A stretch of DNA of 64,000 bases from Streptomyces angustmyceticus (GTDB lineage: Bacteria > Actinomycetota > Actinomycetes > Streptomycetales > Streptomycetaceae): contig NZ_CP082945.1 in NCBI RefSeq assembly GCF_019933235.1, forward strand, positions 7,105,501 to 7,169,500, given 5' to 3'. Under the pieces are notes generated by a model. The model did not search any database, was not told the DNA's origin, and was given only the letters and a program-made list of their open reading frames with translations. Both the position numbers and the translations under genes were made by a program. Each line of letters opens with the position of its first letter. Positions within the stretch are counted from its first letter, which is position 1. Positions 1 through 9,072 of this stretch are shown in pieces.

Positions 1-154
1 TGCGTTCCAGCAGGGGCACGCCTGCCTCGCGCTCCAGCACGCCCAGCTGCTGGGAGACGGCGGAGGCGGTGAAGGTCAGCGCTTCGGCCACGGCGGCGAT
101 GGTGCCCCGCCGGTCCAGTTCGCGCAGCAGGTGAAGACGACGGAGATCGAGCAT
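1..154 (-). CDS. LysR-family regulator, N-terminal part (runs off the window)
   Basis: The first 51 codons are visible and read as the winged helix-turn-helix of a LysR-type regulator: MLDLRRLHLLRELDRRGT followed by the recognition region TASAVSQQLGVLEREAG. The rest lies outside the window. The ATG is preceded by a short palindrome on which the protein could act. It is divergent from a DapA-family aldolase, the usual arrangement for a LysR protein controlling its neighbour. The effector cannot be seen because the C-terminal sensor domain is missing. Confidence 0.85.
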   Translation of the reverse strand, partial: MLDLRRLHLLRELDRRGTIAAVAEALTFTASAVSQQLGVLEREAGVPLLER

Positions 155-166
155 AAGCTCAGCTTA
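154..166. promoter_or_regulatory. Palindrome at the LysR start, candidate operator
   Basis: TAAGCT, one base, AGCTTA is a perfect six-base inverted repeat touching the first base of the LysR start codon, in the 70 bp between the divergent LysR and aldolase genes. It fits autoregulation plus control of the aldolase. Binding is inferred. Confidence 0.5.
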
Positions 167-224
167 GGCATAGAGGTAGAAATCAGAAATGGATCTACCG
201 GGTCTGGTGCGCCAGGCTTGAACC

Positions 225-1139
225 ATGAACCCCGATCCGTTCTTCAGCGGCCTCTACGTCCCCTTGGTGACCCCGTTCACCACCGACCTGCGGCTGGCCC
301 CCGACGCGCTGGCCCGACTCGCCGACGACGCGCTGTCGGCCGGCGCCTCCGGACTCGTCGCCCTCGGCACCACCGCGGAAGCGGCCACCCTGACCGCGGA
401 GGAGCAGCAGACGGTGGTGCGCGTCTGCTCCGCCGCCTGCCGCGCACACGGCGCCCCGCTGATCGTCGGGGTCGGCACCAATGACACCGCCGCCGCCATC
501 ACGTCGCTGCGCGCGCTGGCGGCCGGCGGCGACGTGGCCGCGGCGCTGGTTCCCGCGCCGCCCTACATCCGGCCCGGCGAAGCGGCGACACTCGCGCATT
601 TCACCGCCCTGGCCGAACACGGCGGCCTGCCGTTGATCGTGTACGACATCCCCTACCGCACGGGCCAGGCCCTCAGCGCCGGTACGATCGCCGCGCTCAG
701 CCGCTTGCCGGGCGTCGTCGGGATCAAGCACGCGACCGGCGCGATCGACGCGACGACGGTGGAGGTGCTCGGCGCCCCCGAGCCCGGCTTCGCCGTACTC
801 GGCGGCGACGACGTCGTCCTCTCGCCGCTCGTCGCGGCGGGCGCCCACGGCGGCATCGTCGCCTCGGCCAACCTGCGCACCGCCGACTACGCCGAACTGA
901 TCTCGCTGTGGCATCGCGGCTCCGCCGCACCCGCCCGTCGGCTCGGCGCCGAGCTGGCCCGGCTGTCCGCCGCCCTCTTCGCCGAACCGAACCCGACCGT
1001 GATCAAGGGAGTGCTGCACGCGCAGGACCGCATCCCCAGCCCGGCCGTCCGGATGCCGCTGCTGGCCGCCGCCGCCGGTCCGGTCCGCCGAGCGGCCCTC
1101 CTGGCGGGCAGCCGCACGCGTCAGGTGTCCCCGGTCTGA
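225..1139 (+). CDS. Dihydrodipicolinate synthase family (DapA-like) aldolase/lyase
   Basis: A 304-residue TIM-barrel protein of the DapA/N-acetylneuraminate lyase superfamily, which joins or cleaves pyruvate through a Schiff base. The barrel motif GTTAE lies near residues 48-52, the active-site tyrosine is in YDIPYRTG (Tyr140) and the Schiff-base lysine in GIKHATG (Lys168). GTTGE is more common in true DapA, so the second glycine position is changed to alanine. No other lysine-pathway gene is nearby and a LysR gene is divergent, so a catabolic or special-purpose aldolase is more likely than housekeeping DapA. The exact substrate is not shown by the sequence. Confidence 0.85.
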   Translation: MNPDPFFSGLYVPLVTPFTTDLRLAPDALARLADDALSAGASGLVALGTTAEAATLTAEEQQTVVRVCSAACRAHGAPLIVGVGTNDTAAAITSLRALAAGGDVAAALVPAPPYIRPGEAATLAHFTALAEHGGLPLIVYDIPYRTGQALSAGTIAALSRLPGVVGIKHATGAIDATTVEVLGAPEPGFAVLGGDDVVLSPLVAAGAHGGIVASANLRTADYAELISLWHRGSAAPARRLGAELARLSAALFAEPNPTVIKGVLHAQDRIPSPAVRMPLLAAAAGPVRRAALLAGSRTRQVSPV

Positions 1140-1226
1140 CCTCAGGTGCCGGAGCGCGTGCGGAACGTCATGAACGGGAACCGCGCCGCCGCTCCGCGCC
1201 CCGTCCCCTCGGACGTGCGCCGCACC

Positions 1227-1814
1227 TCACGGTCGTTGCGAAGGGCCGGCGGCCTCCCATGCCGCCTCGATCATCTGGAAGATCTCGTCCACCGCGGCCT
1301 CCGGATCGGCCGCCTCGCGGGCCAGCGCATAGGCGTCGATCACGAACCGCGCGATCGTCCGGCAGGCCGTTGTGGTCTGCGGCAGGTCGGGATCGGCGTC
1401 GAGAGCCGTTGCCAGCGACTCCGCATGACGCAGCCTCATCGACTCCTCGTACTCCCGCAGGGCAGGTGATGCGTCGATCATGTGCCAGATCGGGGCGGCG
1501 CCGTCCGCCGTGCAATGGCGCACCAGGGCCTGGATCTCGCGGCGCAGGGCCGGGATGAGCGGCTCGTGCGGCGCCCGCTCGGTGACCGCCCGTGCGAGGC
1601 GATGCTCGAAGTCCGCGTCCTGCTCGAAGACCAGAGCCTCTTTCGAGGCGAAGTGGGAGAAGACGGTGGTGACGGCCACGTCGGCCTCGGCGGCCACGTC
1701 GCGGATGCCCACCGCGTCGTAGCCGCGTTCCAGGAACAGCCGCAGCGCGGTGTCGGCGATCTTCTGGCGGGTCGCGGCCTTCTTGCGCTCGCGACGTCCG
1801 GACTGCACGGTCAT
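1227..1814 (-). CDS. TetR-family repressor
   Basis: A 195-residue TetR protein. The N-terminal helix-turn-helix covers about residues 12-60 (TALRLFLERGYDAVGIRDVA, then VTTVFSHFASKEAL). The rest is an alpha-helical ligand domain without a recognisable signature. It is divergent from an NADPH-quinone reductase-like gene, and a near-perfect inverted repeat lies in the 69 bp between them, so it probably represses itself and that enzyme until a small electrophilic or aromatic ligand binds. A similar TetR/reductase pair occurs at 58.6-60.1 kb. Confidence 0.9.
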   Translation of the reverse strand: MTVQSGRRERKKAATRQKIADTALRLFLERGYDAVGIRDVAAEADVAVTTVFSHFASKEALVFEQDADFEHRLARAVTERAPHEPLIPALRREIQALVRHCTADGAAPIWHMIDASPALREYEESMRLRHAESLATALDADPDLPQTTTACRTIARFVIDAYALAREAADPEAAVDEIFQMIEAAWEAAGPSQRP

Positions 1815-1853
1815 GCCCTGACGCTATCAGGAACAAAAACAGAACAGTTCCAA

Positions 1854-1872
1854 AACGCTAACCGTTAGTGTT
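1854..1872. promoter_or_regulatory. Candidate TetR operator between divergent genes
   Basis: AACGCTAAC, one base, GTTAGTGTT is a nine-base inverted repeat with a single mismatch in an AT-richer stretch between the TetR start (1814) and the reductase start (1884). Size and position suit a TetR dimer. Binding is inferred from the sequence only. Confidence 0.65.
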
Positions 1873-1883
1873 ACGTTCACGGC

Positions 1884-2777
1884 ATGAAGAGAGTGAGCTT
1901 CGCCGAGTTCGGCGGTCCGGACGTTCTCCGACTCGAAGATGCCGAGGAGCCCCACGCGGGCCCCGGACACATACGCGTCGCCGTCCGGGCGGCGGGCGTG
2001 AACCCCGTCGACTGGCGGGTCCGCGAAGGCCAGATCCTGGCGGCCCATCCGGTCGCGTTGCCTGCCGGGGTCGGGCTGGACGCCGCCGGGGTGGTGGACG
2101 AGGTCGGTGAGGGCGTCGACGGGGTCGAGGTCGGCGACCGCGTGTTCGGCGAAGGGGCGCATACCTACGCCGAGTTCGCCGTGCTGTCGGCCTGGGCCCG
2201 CATGCCCGAGGGGCTGACGTTCGAAGAGGCGGCCGGGTACCCCTCCGTGGTGGAGACCGCGCTGCGCATCCTCCGCGAGGTCGGTGTGCGGCCCGGGCAG
2301 ACGCTGCTGGTCAGTGGCGCGTCCGGGGGAGTCGGATCGGCGGTGCTGCAGATCGCCCGCGAGCGCGGCGTCACGGTGATCGGCACGGCCGGAGCCGCGA
2401 ACCAGGACTACCTGCGCGGCCTGGGTGCCCGCGCCACGACGTACGGCGAGGGCTGGGTCGAGCGGGTGCGGCGGCTCGGCGATGTCGACGCGGCGCTCGA
2501 TCTGGCCGGCTCGGGCGTGCTCCGCGAACTCGTCGAACTGACCGGGGATCCGCGGAAGGTGGTCTCCATCGCCGATCTCGCCGCGCCGGAGTTCGGTGTC
2601 CGGTTCTCCGGCGTGGCCGGGAGCGTGCCGGAGGCGCTCGCCGAGGCCGTCGACCTCATCTCACGGGGAAAGCTCCACATCCCGGTCGAGAAGTCCTACC
2701 CGCTCGCCCAGGCCGCGGCGGCGCACATCGACAGCCAGGCAGGTCACACGCGCGGGCGCCGGGTCATCGTCGTCTGA
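1884..2777 (+). CDS. NADP-dependent quinone oxidoreductase-like protein (MDR family)
   Basis: A 297-residue zinc-independent medium-chain dehydrogenase/reductase. The N-terminal GroES-like domain begins MKRVSFAEFGGPDVLRLED; the Rossmann domain carries the nucleotide motif SGASGGVGSAVLQIA near residues 138-152. The structural-zinc cysteine cluster of alcohol dehydrogenases is absent. Members reduce quinones or enones with NADPH. The divergent TetR gene and the operator suggest induction by a toxic substrate. The true substrate is not evident. Confidence 0.88.
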   Translation: MKRVSFAEFGGPDVLRLEDAEEPHAGPGHIRVAVRAAGVNPVDWRVREGQILAAHPVALPAGVGLDAAGVVDEVGEGVDGVEVGDRVFGEGAHTYAEFAVLSAWARMPEGLTFEEAAGYPSVVETALRILREVGVRPGQTLLVSGASGGVGSAVLQIARERGVTVIGTAGAANQDYLRGLGARATTYGEGWVERVRRLGDVDAALDLAGSGVLRELVELTGDPRKVVSIADLAAPEFGVRFSGVAGSVPEALAEAVDLISRGKLHIPVEKSYPLAQAAAAHIDSQAGHTRGRRVIVV

Positions 2778-2943
2778 GCTGTTTGCCTGTGAATCGTCCC
2801 CTGCGAGTTGTCGTCTGCGCGACGTCGCTCGTGAGCGGATTCCCGCAGCCGTCGCCTTCCCGCAGTCATTGCTTTCCTGCAGCCGTTGCGCGGACCGGCG
2901 TGCTGGGGCCGTGACCCGGGGAGTTCTCGATCGGCGCGAGCCA

Positions 2944-4152
2944 TCAGCCGGGCGAGAAGCCGGTCGCCCGGCCCTCGGCGAGCCGACGGAGGGTGAGGGC
3001 GGCCCCGAAGAGCTGTACGCCGTGTGTGGTGTGCGGGTCCAGGCCGGTGAGCTGGGCGGCTCGGGCGAGGCGGTTGTCGACGGTGTTGGGGTGGACGCTG
3101 AGCGCCTGTGCCGTGCGGCGCCGGTCGAGGTCGCAGTCGAGGAAGGCGGCGACGGCCTCGACCAGACCGGCGTGGCCGTCCAACGGGGCGAGGAGCGCGG
3201 CCAGTTCGGCTGCGCTGTCCTCGGATCCGGCCAGATGGTAGTCGAGCAGCACGTCCTGGAGCCGGTGCACGCCGGGGGTGCGGGCGATGGCGGCGATCCG
3301 GTGCGCCTGCCCGGCGGCCGCGGGGACGTCTGCCGGTGTGGCCGCGCGGGCGACTCCCGCGACCACCGGGCGGGGCAGACCGCCGGACAGGTGCCGGACG
3401 AGGTCGGCGTGGGGTGTGCCCAGGGGGAGCAGGATGTGGCCGCCCTGGGCGTTCGGCAGACTGAGCGCCCGGCCGTCCGCGGCCGGCGTGAGGCGGACCA
3501 GGACCTGGTGGAGGAGGCGTCGCGCGGCCACCGGCTCCTGGGGCACCGGGGCACGGACGCTGAGCACGAGATAGCCGGGTTCGAGCGGCAGCCCGTACCG
3601 GGCGGCCACCTCCTGCGGCGCGTCACCGCGGAGCAGCGCCGCGGCCAGTTCCCGTCCCGCCGCCTGCTGGTCGGCCAGCCCCAGCAGGTACGCCTCGGTG
3701 GCCTGCTCGGCCAGGGAGTTGACCGTGGTGAACAGCCGGCGGGTGAGCCACAGCAGGGCGGCCTCCTCCCCGGGGCGGGCGGCGGCCGACAGCGCGTCCG
3801 CCACCACCTCGGCGCCGACGTGGTACGCCCTGAGCAGCCCGGTCAGGTGGACGCCTTCCGCGGCACGCTGGGTGGCGCGTTCGCGGAGCACCTCGGCGTC
3901 GGGGTCCGCGTGGCCCCGCACACCGCGGAGGAAGCCGCGGAAGGTGTGACGGGCGGCCGAGGCGATCTCCAGATCCTGCATGTCGTGCGGGAGGCGGTCA
4001 AAGCCGGGGACCTCGGCCCGCTGGCGCTCGACGACCAGCCTGGCCAGTTGGTTGATCCGGGGTTCGAGACGGGCGGCCATCCGGACCACCTGTTCGCGGA
4101 GGTCCGCGCCGGGTTCCGGGGTCTCGGGCGGCGACGCGCTGCGTTGTGACAC
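2944..4152 (-). CDS. PucR/CdaR-type transcriptional regulator
   Basis: A 402-residue regulator with a helical N-terminal sensor region (about residues 15-165, RsbR-N-like), a GGDEF-like middle region, and a C-terminal PucR helix-turn-helix (about 335-390) containing RRRTAQALSVHPNTVDNRL. Such proteins usually respond to a metabolite and act on the adjacent gene. The GTG start at 4152 lies inside a perfect palindrome, and no good ribosome-binding site precedes it, so the mRNA may be leaderless. It is divergent from the DUF1254/DUF1214 gene, the likely target. Confidence 0.85.
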   Translation of the reverse strand: MSQRSASPPETPEPGADLREQVVRMAARLEPRINQLARLVVERQRAEVPGFDRLPHDMQDLEIASAARHTFRGFLRGVRGHADPDAEVLRERATQRAAEGVHLTGLLRAYHVGAEVVADALSAAARPGEEAALLWLTRRLFTTVNSLAEQATEAYLLGLADQQAAGRELAAALLRGDAPQEVAARYGLPLEPGYLVLSVRAPVPQEPVAARRLLHQVLVRLTPAADGRALSLPNAQGGHILLPLGTPHADLVRHLSGGLPRPVVAGVARAATPADVPAAAGQAHRIAAIARTPGVHRLQDVLLDYHLAGSEDSAAELAALLAPLDGHAGLVEAVAAFLDCDLDRRRTAQALSVHPNTVDNRLARAAQLTGLDPHTTHGVQLFGAALTLRRLAEGRATGFSPG

Positions 4153-4161
4153 GTCACAACG
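4142..4161. promoter_or_regulatory. Palindrome covering the PucR-like gene start
   Basis: CGTTGTGAC, two bases, GTCACAACG is a perfect nine-base inverted repeat spanning the GTG start codon of the regulator. This is a likely autoregulatory operator, placed where bound protein would block transcription start or early elongation. Confidence 0.6.
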
Positions 4162-4323
4162 ATAGGTCCTCTGACGTGTCGTCCGGGCCGATTGTCCCGG
4201 GCCGTCGGTGGGACGACAGTGAGGCGATGACGACCCGGCCTTCGTGCTGCACGGTGCCGGCCCGCCGGCCCACCCGCATCAGGCCGTCCACTCCGACAAC
4301 AGCCCTGTGAGGAAAAGCCCTTC

Positions 4324-5760
4324 ATGAACGCAACGCGACGACTCCGCCGCTGGGGTGCCGCCGCCGGTGCGGGGGCGGCCATGCTCGCCCTGTCCGCCCC
4401 GCCGGCGACAGCGGCCCGGGCGCGCACGGCACACCCGGCCCCCGCGCCCGCTCCCGCCACCACCGCCGACGCGGTCAAGGCCTACGTCTACGGCTACCCG
4501 CTGGTCCTGGCGCGGGCCACCGAGCAGGCGTCCACCAACGTCCGCAAGCCCGATCCGGCGACCCTGCGGGCACCGGTCAACCAGTTCGCCAAGGCGGACC
4601 GGACCCCCGGCCCCGAGTTCCACACCGTGGTGGCCCCCAACGTCGACACCCTGTACACCTCGGCGTGGCTGGACCTGAAGAAGGGGCCGATCGTGCTCCA
4701 TGTGCCGGACACCAAGGGCCGGTACTTCATGATGCCCATGCTCAACGCCTATACCGACGTCTTCGCCTCCCCGGGAACCCGCACCACCGGCAGCTCGGCG
4801 CGCGACTTCGCCATCACCGGCCCCGGCTGGCACGGCCGGCTGCCCGCCGGGGTCAAGCAGATCAAGTCGCCCACCCGGACGGCGTGGATCCTCGGCCGGA
4901 CCCAGTTCGACGGCCCCTCCGACCTGCCCGCGGTGAAGGCCCTGGCGCGCCACTACACCCTCAAGCCGCTCCGCGACCACGGCCACCACCACACCCCGCG
5001 GCCGGGTCACGTCGATCCGAACGTCCCGGCCATGTCGCCGGCCGCCCGTGTCGCCGGCATGGACGCGCAGACCTTCTTCTCCCGGCTCGCCTCGTCCATG
5101 GCCACCAACCCTCCCCCGAAGAAGGACGCCCCCATGGTGGCCACCCTGGCCCGCCTGGGCATCGTCCCCGGGCGGCCGTTCGACATCAACGCCAAGGGCC
5201 CTGCCACGGCACAGGCCCTGCGCCAGGCCGTCCCCGCGGCCCAGAAGCAGATCAAGGCCGCGCTCGCCACGTCCGGAAAGAACGTGAACGGCTGGCGCGT
5301 CTCGCTCGACCTGGGCGACTACGGCACCGACTACATGCTGCGCGCGACCACCGCCTGGCAAGGGCTCGGCGCCAACCGCCCCGGTGACGCCGTCTACCCG
5401 ATCGTCCGCACCGACAGCCGCGGCAAGCCGCTGACCGGAGCCAGGCGGTACGTCCTCCACTTCGCCCCCGGGCAGACCCCGCCGGTGAAGGCCTTCTGGT
5501 CCCTCACGATGTACGACCCGGACGGCTTCCTGGTGCGCAACCCGATCCACCGCTACGAGATCGGACACGGCGTCAAGCCGACCCGCAATCCCGACGGTTC
5601 CATGGACATCTACCTCCAGCACGATGCCCCGGCAGGCAAGAAGTCCAACTGGCTGCCCGCCCCGAGCGGCCGGTTCTCCATGATCCTGCGCATGTACCAG
5701 CCCAAGTCCGGCGTCCTCGACGGCACCTGGTCCCCGCCCGCGGTCACCATGACCCACTGA
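4324..5760 (+). CDS. Secreted DUF1254/DUF1214 domain protein
   Basis: A 478-residue protein with a Sec-type signal: RRLRRW near the start, a hydrophobic stretch to about residue 30 ending APPATAARA, then an Ala/Pro-rich linker. The DUF1254 domain follows (about 50-190: KAYVYGYPLVLARATE and VVAPNVDTLYTSAWLDL are typical) and a C-terminal DUF1214 domain (about 370-470, with FWSLTMYDPDGFLV). Family members are widespread, secreted and of unknown biochemistry. The gene stands alone behind the divergent PucR-like regulator and ends at a strong hairpin. Confidence 0.88.
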   Translation: MNATRRLRRWGAAAGAGAAMLALSAPPATAARARTAHPAPAPAPATTADAVKAYVYGYPLVLARATEQASTNVRKPDPATLRAPVNQFAKADRTPGPEFHTVVAPNVDTLYTSAWLDLKKGPIVLHVPDTKGRYFMMPMLNAYTDVFASPGTRTTGSSARDFAITGPGWHGRLPAGVKQIKSPTRTAWILGRTQFDGPSDLPAVKALARHYTLKPLRDHGHHHTPRPGHVDPNVPAMSPAARVAGMDAQTFFSRLASSMATNPPPKKDAPMVATLARLGIVPGRPFDINAKGPATAQALRQAVPAAQKQIKAALATSGKNVNGWRVSLDLGDYGTDYMLRATTAWQGLGANRPGDAVYPIVRTDSRGKPLTGARRYVLHFAPGQTPPVKAFWSLTMYDPDGFLVRNPIHRYEIGHGVKPTRNPDGSMDIYLQHDAPAGKKSNWLPAPSGRFSMILRMYQPKSGVLDGTWSPPAVTMTH

Positions 5761-5834
5761 CCCAGGCCCCCGACGGCACGCACACCTCCGTCATGTCGCA
5801 GCCGGAGCACGCCAGGGGCGCGGTCCGGACACGA

Positions 5835-5873
5835 GGAAGCCCCACCCCTTCCTGTTCAAGGGGCGGGGCTTCC
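5835..5873 (+). terminator. Hairpin terminator after the DUF1254 gene
   Basis: GGAAGCCCCACCCCTT and AAGGGGCGGGGCTTCC form a 16-base stem with one mismatch and a seven-base loop, 75 bp after the stop codon. There is no clear U-tract, as is common in Streptomyces. Confidence 0.8.
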
Positions 5874-6116
5874 GCCGTAGCGAACGCATCCGGAAGACCG
5901 CTGCCGACAGCCGCCAGGAGGAGTGCGGCGATCAGTACGACGACCTCGGAGCCGTGGTCTCGGCAACCGCGCACGACTTGGTTCGAGTGCCCCGGCTGTG
6001 GTCGCATGGTGGCGATGCTCTCCAACGAACCTTCCGCAGATTCCAAGGCTCGGATACCGGCGGGCCGTGCCACAACCGCCGACGCAGGCACCGCAGCCGA
6101 CGCAGGCACCGACAAC

Positions 6117-7082
6117 ATGAGCACCGGGGGTGAGAAGGAGCAACCTTGGGCCGGGCGCCCGTCGCGGCGGATCGTGCGGAGGACCGCGAAGGCGCTCGCC
6201 GCGCTGGCCGTCGTGCTCGCGTTTCTCGCGCTCGGGGACCGGTGGGCCGTGCTCTACGCGGAGAACCTGGCGGCGCAGCAGGTGCAGAAGGCGCTGAAGC
6301 TGCGTGCCGAGCCCGAGGTGCACATCGACAGCGTCCCCTTCGTCGGGCAGGTGCTCGCCGGCGACATCGACCACGTCGAGGTCGACGTCCCCGATGTCGA
6401 CGCCGGACCGGTCTCCGTCGCGCAGGTGAAGGGGACGGCGGACGACATCCGGATCGTCGGCAGCCTGCCGTCCTCGGTCAAGGGCGCGGTGCTGAGCCGG
6501 GTGCACGGTGACATCCTGCTGGACTTCAAGGACCTGAACCGCGAAGTCGGCGCCTCGCAGATCCACTTGAGGCCCGGCCCCGGGAAGAACACGGTGGTGG
6601 CCGGCGGCGACCTGCCGGTGGGCGGCAAGCACGCCCAGGTCCGGGGGCGTGCGCAGTTGCAGCGCACCGGGGACCGCGGCCTGCGCATGACCGTGCGGGA
6701 CACCCGCGTGGTGGTGCCCGGTCTGCTCACGTACGTACCGGGCAAGGGCGGCGGCGTGCAGCTGACCGCACCCGTCGCCGACAAGCTGGACGAGGGCGAG
6801 CTGCGCCAGGCGGCCGGGAAGCCCGTCTCTCCGCGGCAGATGATGAAGGGCCATGTGCTGGACACGCTCGTGGACCATCCCGCGCTGCTGAAGCCCACCG
6901 GCATCGATCCCTCGCTCATCCAGGGTCTGCGGAAGCTCCGGGAGCCGAAGGTCGCGCAGCAGATGGAGTTCTCCGGAAAGCTGCCGGACAACCTGCCGGG
7001 CGACATCCGGCTGCGTGGCATCTCCGTGACGAAGAACGGCATCCGTGCCGAGCTGACCGGCAAGGACGTACGGGTGGGCTGA
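6117..7082 (+). CDS. DUF2993 (LmeA-like) membrane-anchored protein
   Basis: From the ATG at 6117 the protein is 321 residues. A positively charged start (RPSRRIVRRTAKA) leads to one hydrophobic segment, ALAALAVVLAFLALGDRWAV, serving as signal anchor. The rest is a DUF2993 domain (about 60-310) of the LmeA type, a lipid-binding-like fold linked in mycobacteria to envelope glycolipid maturation. The frame is open further upstream, but codon use there is poor and the region holds a terminator, so the downstream ATG is preferred; the ribosome-binding site is weak. The partner lipid in Streptomyces is unknown. Confidence 0.75.
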   Translation: MSTGGEKEQPWAGRPSRRIVRRTAKALAALAVVLAFLALGDRWAVLYAENLAAQQVQKALKLRAEPEVHIDSVPFVGQVLAGDIDHVEVDVPDVDAGPVSVAQVKGTADDIRIVGSLPSSVKGAVLSRVHGDILLDFKDLNREVGASQIHLRPGPGKNTVVAGGDLPVGGKHAQVRGRAQLQRTGDRGLRMTVRDTRVVVPGLLTYVPGKGGGVQLTAPVADKLDEGELRQAAGKPVSPRQMMKGHVLDTLVDHPALLKPTGIDPSLIQGLRKLREPKVAQQMEFSGKLPDNLPGDIRLRGISVTKNGIRAELTGKDVRVG

Positions 7083-7632
7083 GACCACCCGCACGGGCGC
7101 CGTCGACGTCACGCCGGCGCGACGGATCTCCCGTCAGGCGCGATGGATCTCCCTTCGGGCGCGACGCTCTCCCTTCGGGCACGCGGTACCGGAGGGAGTT
7201 CGCACGTTCAGGCGTGGTGATGACCGCCCGCCCACACGGCGGGGGTGCCCGCGACATTGAACGCGGCGGTGAAGGACGAGCGGTGGAAACCTGGGGCCGG
7301 GCCCGGCCGACGGCTACGGCATCCCGCCTGGCCGTGTCCCGGCCGCGCGTTGTGCGTGAGGCGCCACAGGTGCCGAAACCGCTGCCCGGTGCTCCTTCGC
7401 GGCATTCCAGGCGGGGCGTATGCCTGCTGGTCACGGGCGGTCCGGACGTTCCCGTATCCCGGACTGCCCGTCGCCGGTGGCGGCTGGGACGGGTCGTGCC
7501 GCAGGCTCGGCGAGCCGCCTCGGCAACGGAACAGCCGGACCGCCGAGGCACATCACAGCGCAGCACGGCCCGAGCGGCCGAAGGCTGCTGCCCCGCCGGG
7601 CGTCGGCCCGATGAAAGAGCTGGAGTGCCCTG
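7083..7632. other. 550-bp gap with no convincing gene
   Basis: No reading frame here has the codon pattern of the neighbours. The only structure seen is a threefold imperfect tandem repeat near the left end. Promoter elements for the glycosyltransferase were not recognised. Confidence 0.6.
7116..7177. repeat. Three imperfect tandem copies of a 20-21 bp unit
   Basis: GGCGCGACGGATCTCCC plus four bases is repeated head to tail: 7116-7136, 7137-7157 and a slightly shortened copy at 7158-7177. It lies just after the DUF2993 stop codon. Its role is unknown; slippage is a simple explanation. Confidence 0.7.
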
Positions 7633-8799
7633 GTGGCCTTACGGATAGCGATCACCGCTGAACCGATACCTTCACACGTCTCTGCCCTGGACTACGTCAT
7701 CTGCCCGGCTCGGGAACAGGGCCACCGGGTCACGCTGCACGCCCCCCTCATGTTCCGCCGCGAGGCCCGGCGGCGTGGGGTGGAGTTCTCCGTCGCCGGC
7801 ACGAACTGGACGTGCGGTCCCGGCGTCCAGCAGGCGGCGAGCGAGGTCTGGCTGCGGCACGGCAACGAACTCTTCAACCGGTATGTCTTCGGCTGCCTCT
7901 GGCCCGCACAGGCCGAGGCCAAGGCTCATGACCTGCTCGCCGCGTGGACGCGGGAACGGCCCGATCTGGTGATCGCCGAGTGCAGCGACCTCGGCGCGCA
8001 CCTCGCGGCCAGGGCCCTGCGACTGCCCCTGCTCGCGGCGGACAACGGCCTCGGGCCGGTGCTCCTGAACCTCTGGGACACCCACATCGCGCCCGCGCTG
8101 CGTCCCCTCCACAAGCAGCACGAGCAGGACACACCCACGCTCCCCCCGATGCTCACCCCCGCGCCGGTCCACTGGTTCCACGAGACGTCCCCGCCCGCGG
8201 CGCGCGCGGTCCGACGCACCGTCGCGGACTTCCGCGCCGTCCTCCCCGGGGGCCCGGCCCACTCCTCCCGCCCGTCGCGTCCGCTCGTCTACGTCAGCCT
8301 CGGCACCCTGACCACCGCGATGTCCGGCCTGCGCACCGCCGTCGAGAACGTCTACCGGGAGATCATGGCCGCGCTGCGCACCATCGACTGCGACGCGATC
8401 GTGTCCGCGGGAGCCCTCGCGCGGCACCTGCCGAGCGCGAGCCCCCGCATCGCGGTCGTCGAGCACGCCCCACAGCCCGCCCTCCTGCACCGGGCCGACC
8501 TGTTCGTGACGCACGGCGGCCGGGCGTCCCTGCTCGACGCGGTGCAGGGGGCAACGCCCTTCCTGGGCCTGGGTGTTCTCGCCGATCAGCCCGACAACAC
8601 CGCCGCGTTCTCCCGCCTTGGTCTGGGCCGGGCGCTGGACGTCACGGCGGGACGCGACGAGATCGCCGACGCCCTGACGGAGCTCCTGGCCGCCCCGCGC
8701 TACGGTGCCGCCCTGCGCGCCGCCGGCGCCGAACTCTCCCGGCTGCCGGCCCTGAACCTCACGGAAATCCGGGACAGCCTCCAACGGGACAGTCTTTGA
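7633..8799 (+). CDS. GT-B (GT1-like) glycosyltransferase
   Basis: A 388-residue UDP-glycosyltransferase-like protein of the macrolide glycosyltransferase type. The N-terminal acceptor domain begins with RIAITAEPIPSHV. The C-terminal donor domain carries LVYVSLGTLT near residue 218 and the nucleotide-sugar signature region VEHAPQPALLHRADLFVTHG, with a final GRASLLDAVQGATPFLGL. The GTG start at 7633 follows GGAG by seven bases. Such enzymes glycosylate small hydrophobic metabolites. No biosynthetic partner lies nearby, so a detoxifying or tailoring role is equally possible. Confidence 0.83.
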   Translation: MALRIAITAEPIPSHVSALDYVICPAREQGHRVTLHAPLMFRREARRRGVEFSVAGTNWTCGPGVQQAASEVWLRHGNELFNRYVFGCLWPAQAEAKAHDLLAAWTRERPDLVIAECSDLGAHLAARALRLPLLAADNGLGPVLLNLWDTHIAPALRPLHKQHEQDTPTLPPMLTPAPVHWFHETSPPAARAVRRTVADFRAVLPGGPAHSSRPSRPLVYVSLGTLTTAMSGLRTAVENVYREIMAALRTIDCDAIVSAGALARHLPSASPRIAVVEHAPQPALLHRADLFVTHGGRASLLDAVQGATPFLGLGVLADQPDNTAAFSRLGLGRALDVTAGRDEIADALTELLAAPRYGAALRAAGAELSRLPALNLTEIRDSLQRDSL

Positions 8800-9072
8800 G
8801 AGGTGCCCGGAGGCGGGGGAGTCCGTCGTGACGCCGGCGTCATGGCCCGGAAACTCCGCCCCGGCTGTCACGCTTGGTCACTATGCTCGCTTCACGCCGG
8901 TGGCCGGACGTCAGGGACGAGTCGTCCCCGACGGACTGCCGGGGGAGGCAGTGGGGTGAGTGTGCCGGCCGGACTCCCCGGATTCTTCCCAGGGCTGAAC
9001 CTGGACGATTCCCCGAGCGCACCACCTTGGAGTTGACCATGAAATGTACGACGGGCGATGGAGCCTTGGATC
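8800..9072. other. Gap before the HipA-like gene
   Basis: No conventional gene was seen. A very short frame at 9039-9083 (ATG, MKCTTGDGALDHAE) follows a TTGGAG sequence and overlaps the start of the HipA-like gene, so a coupling leader peptide is conceivable but unproven. Confidence 0.4.

Noticed and set aside
225..1139. DapA-like gene as the housekeeping lysine-pathway enzyme
   Set aside because: No dapB neighbour, a divergent LysR gene and a changed GTTGE motif argue for another substrate.
5835..5873. Hairpins here and elsewhere as possible CRISPR repeats
   Set aside because: Each is single, follows a gene end and has no spacers.
5744..6124. Minus-strand frame with a hydrophobic stretch before the DUF2993 gene
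   Set aside because: It includes the terminator hairpin, has weak codon bias and no family resemblance.
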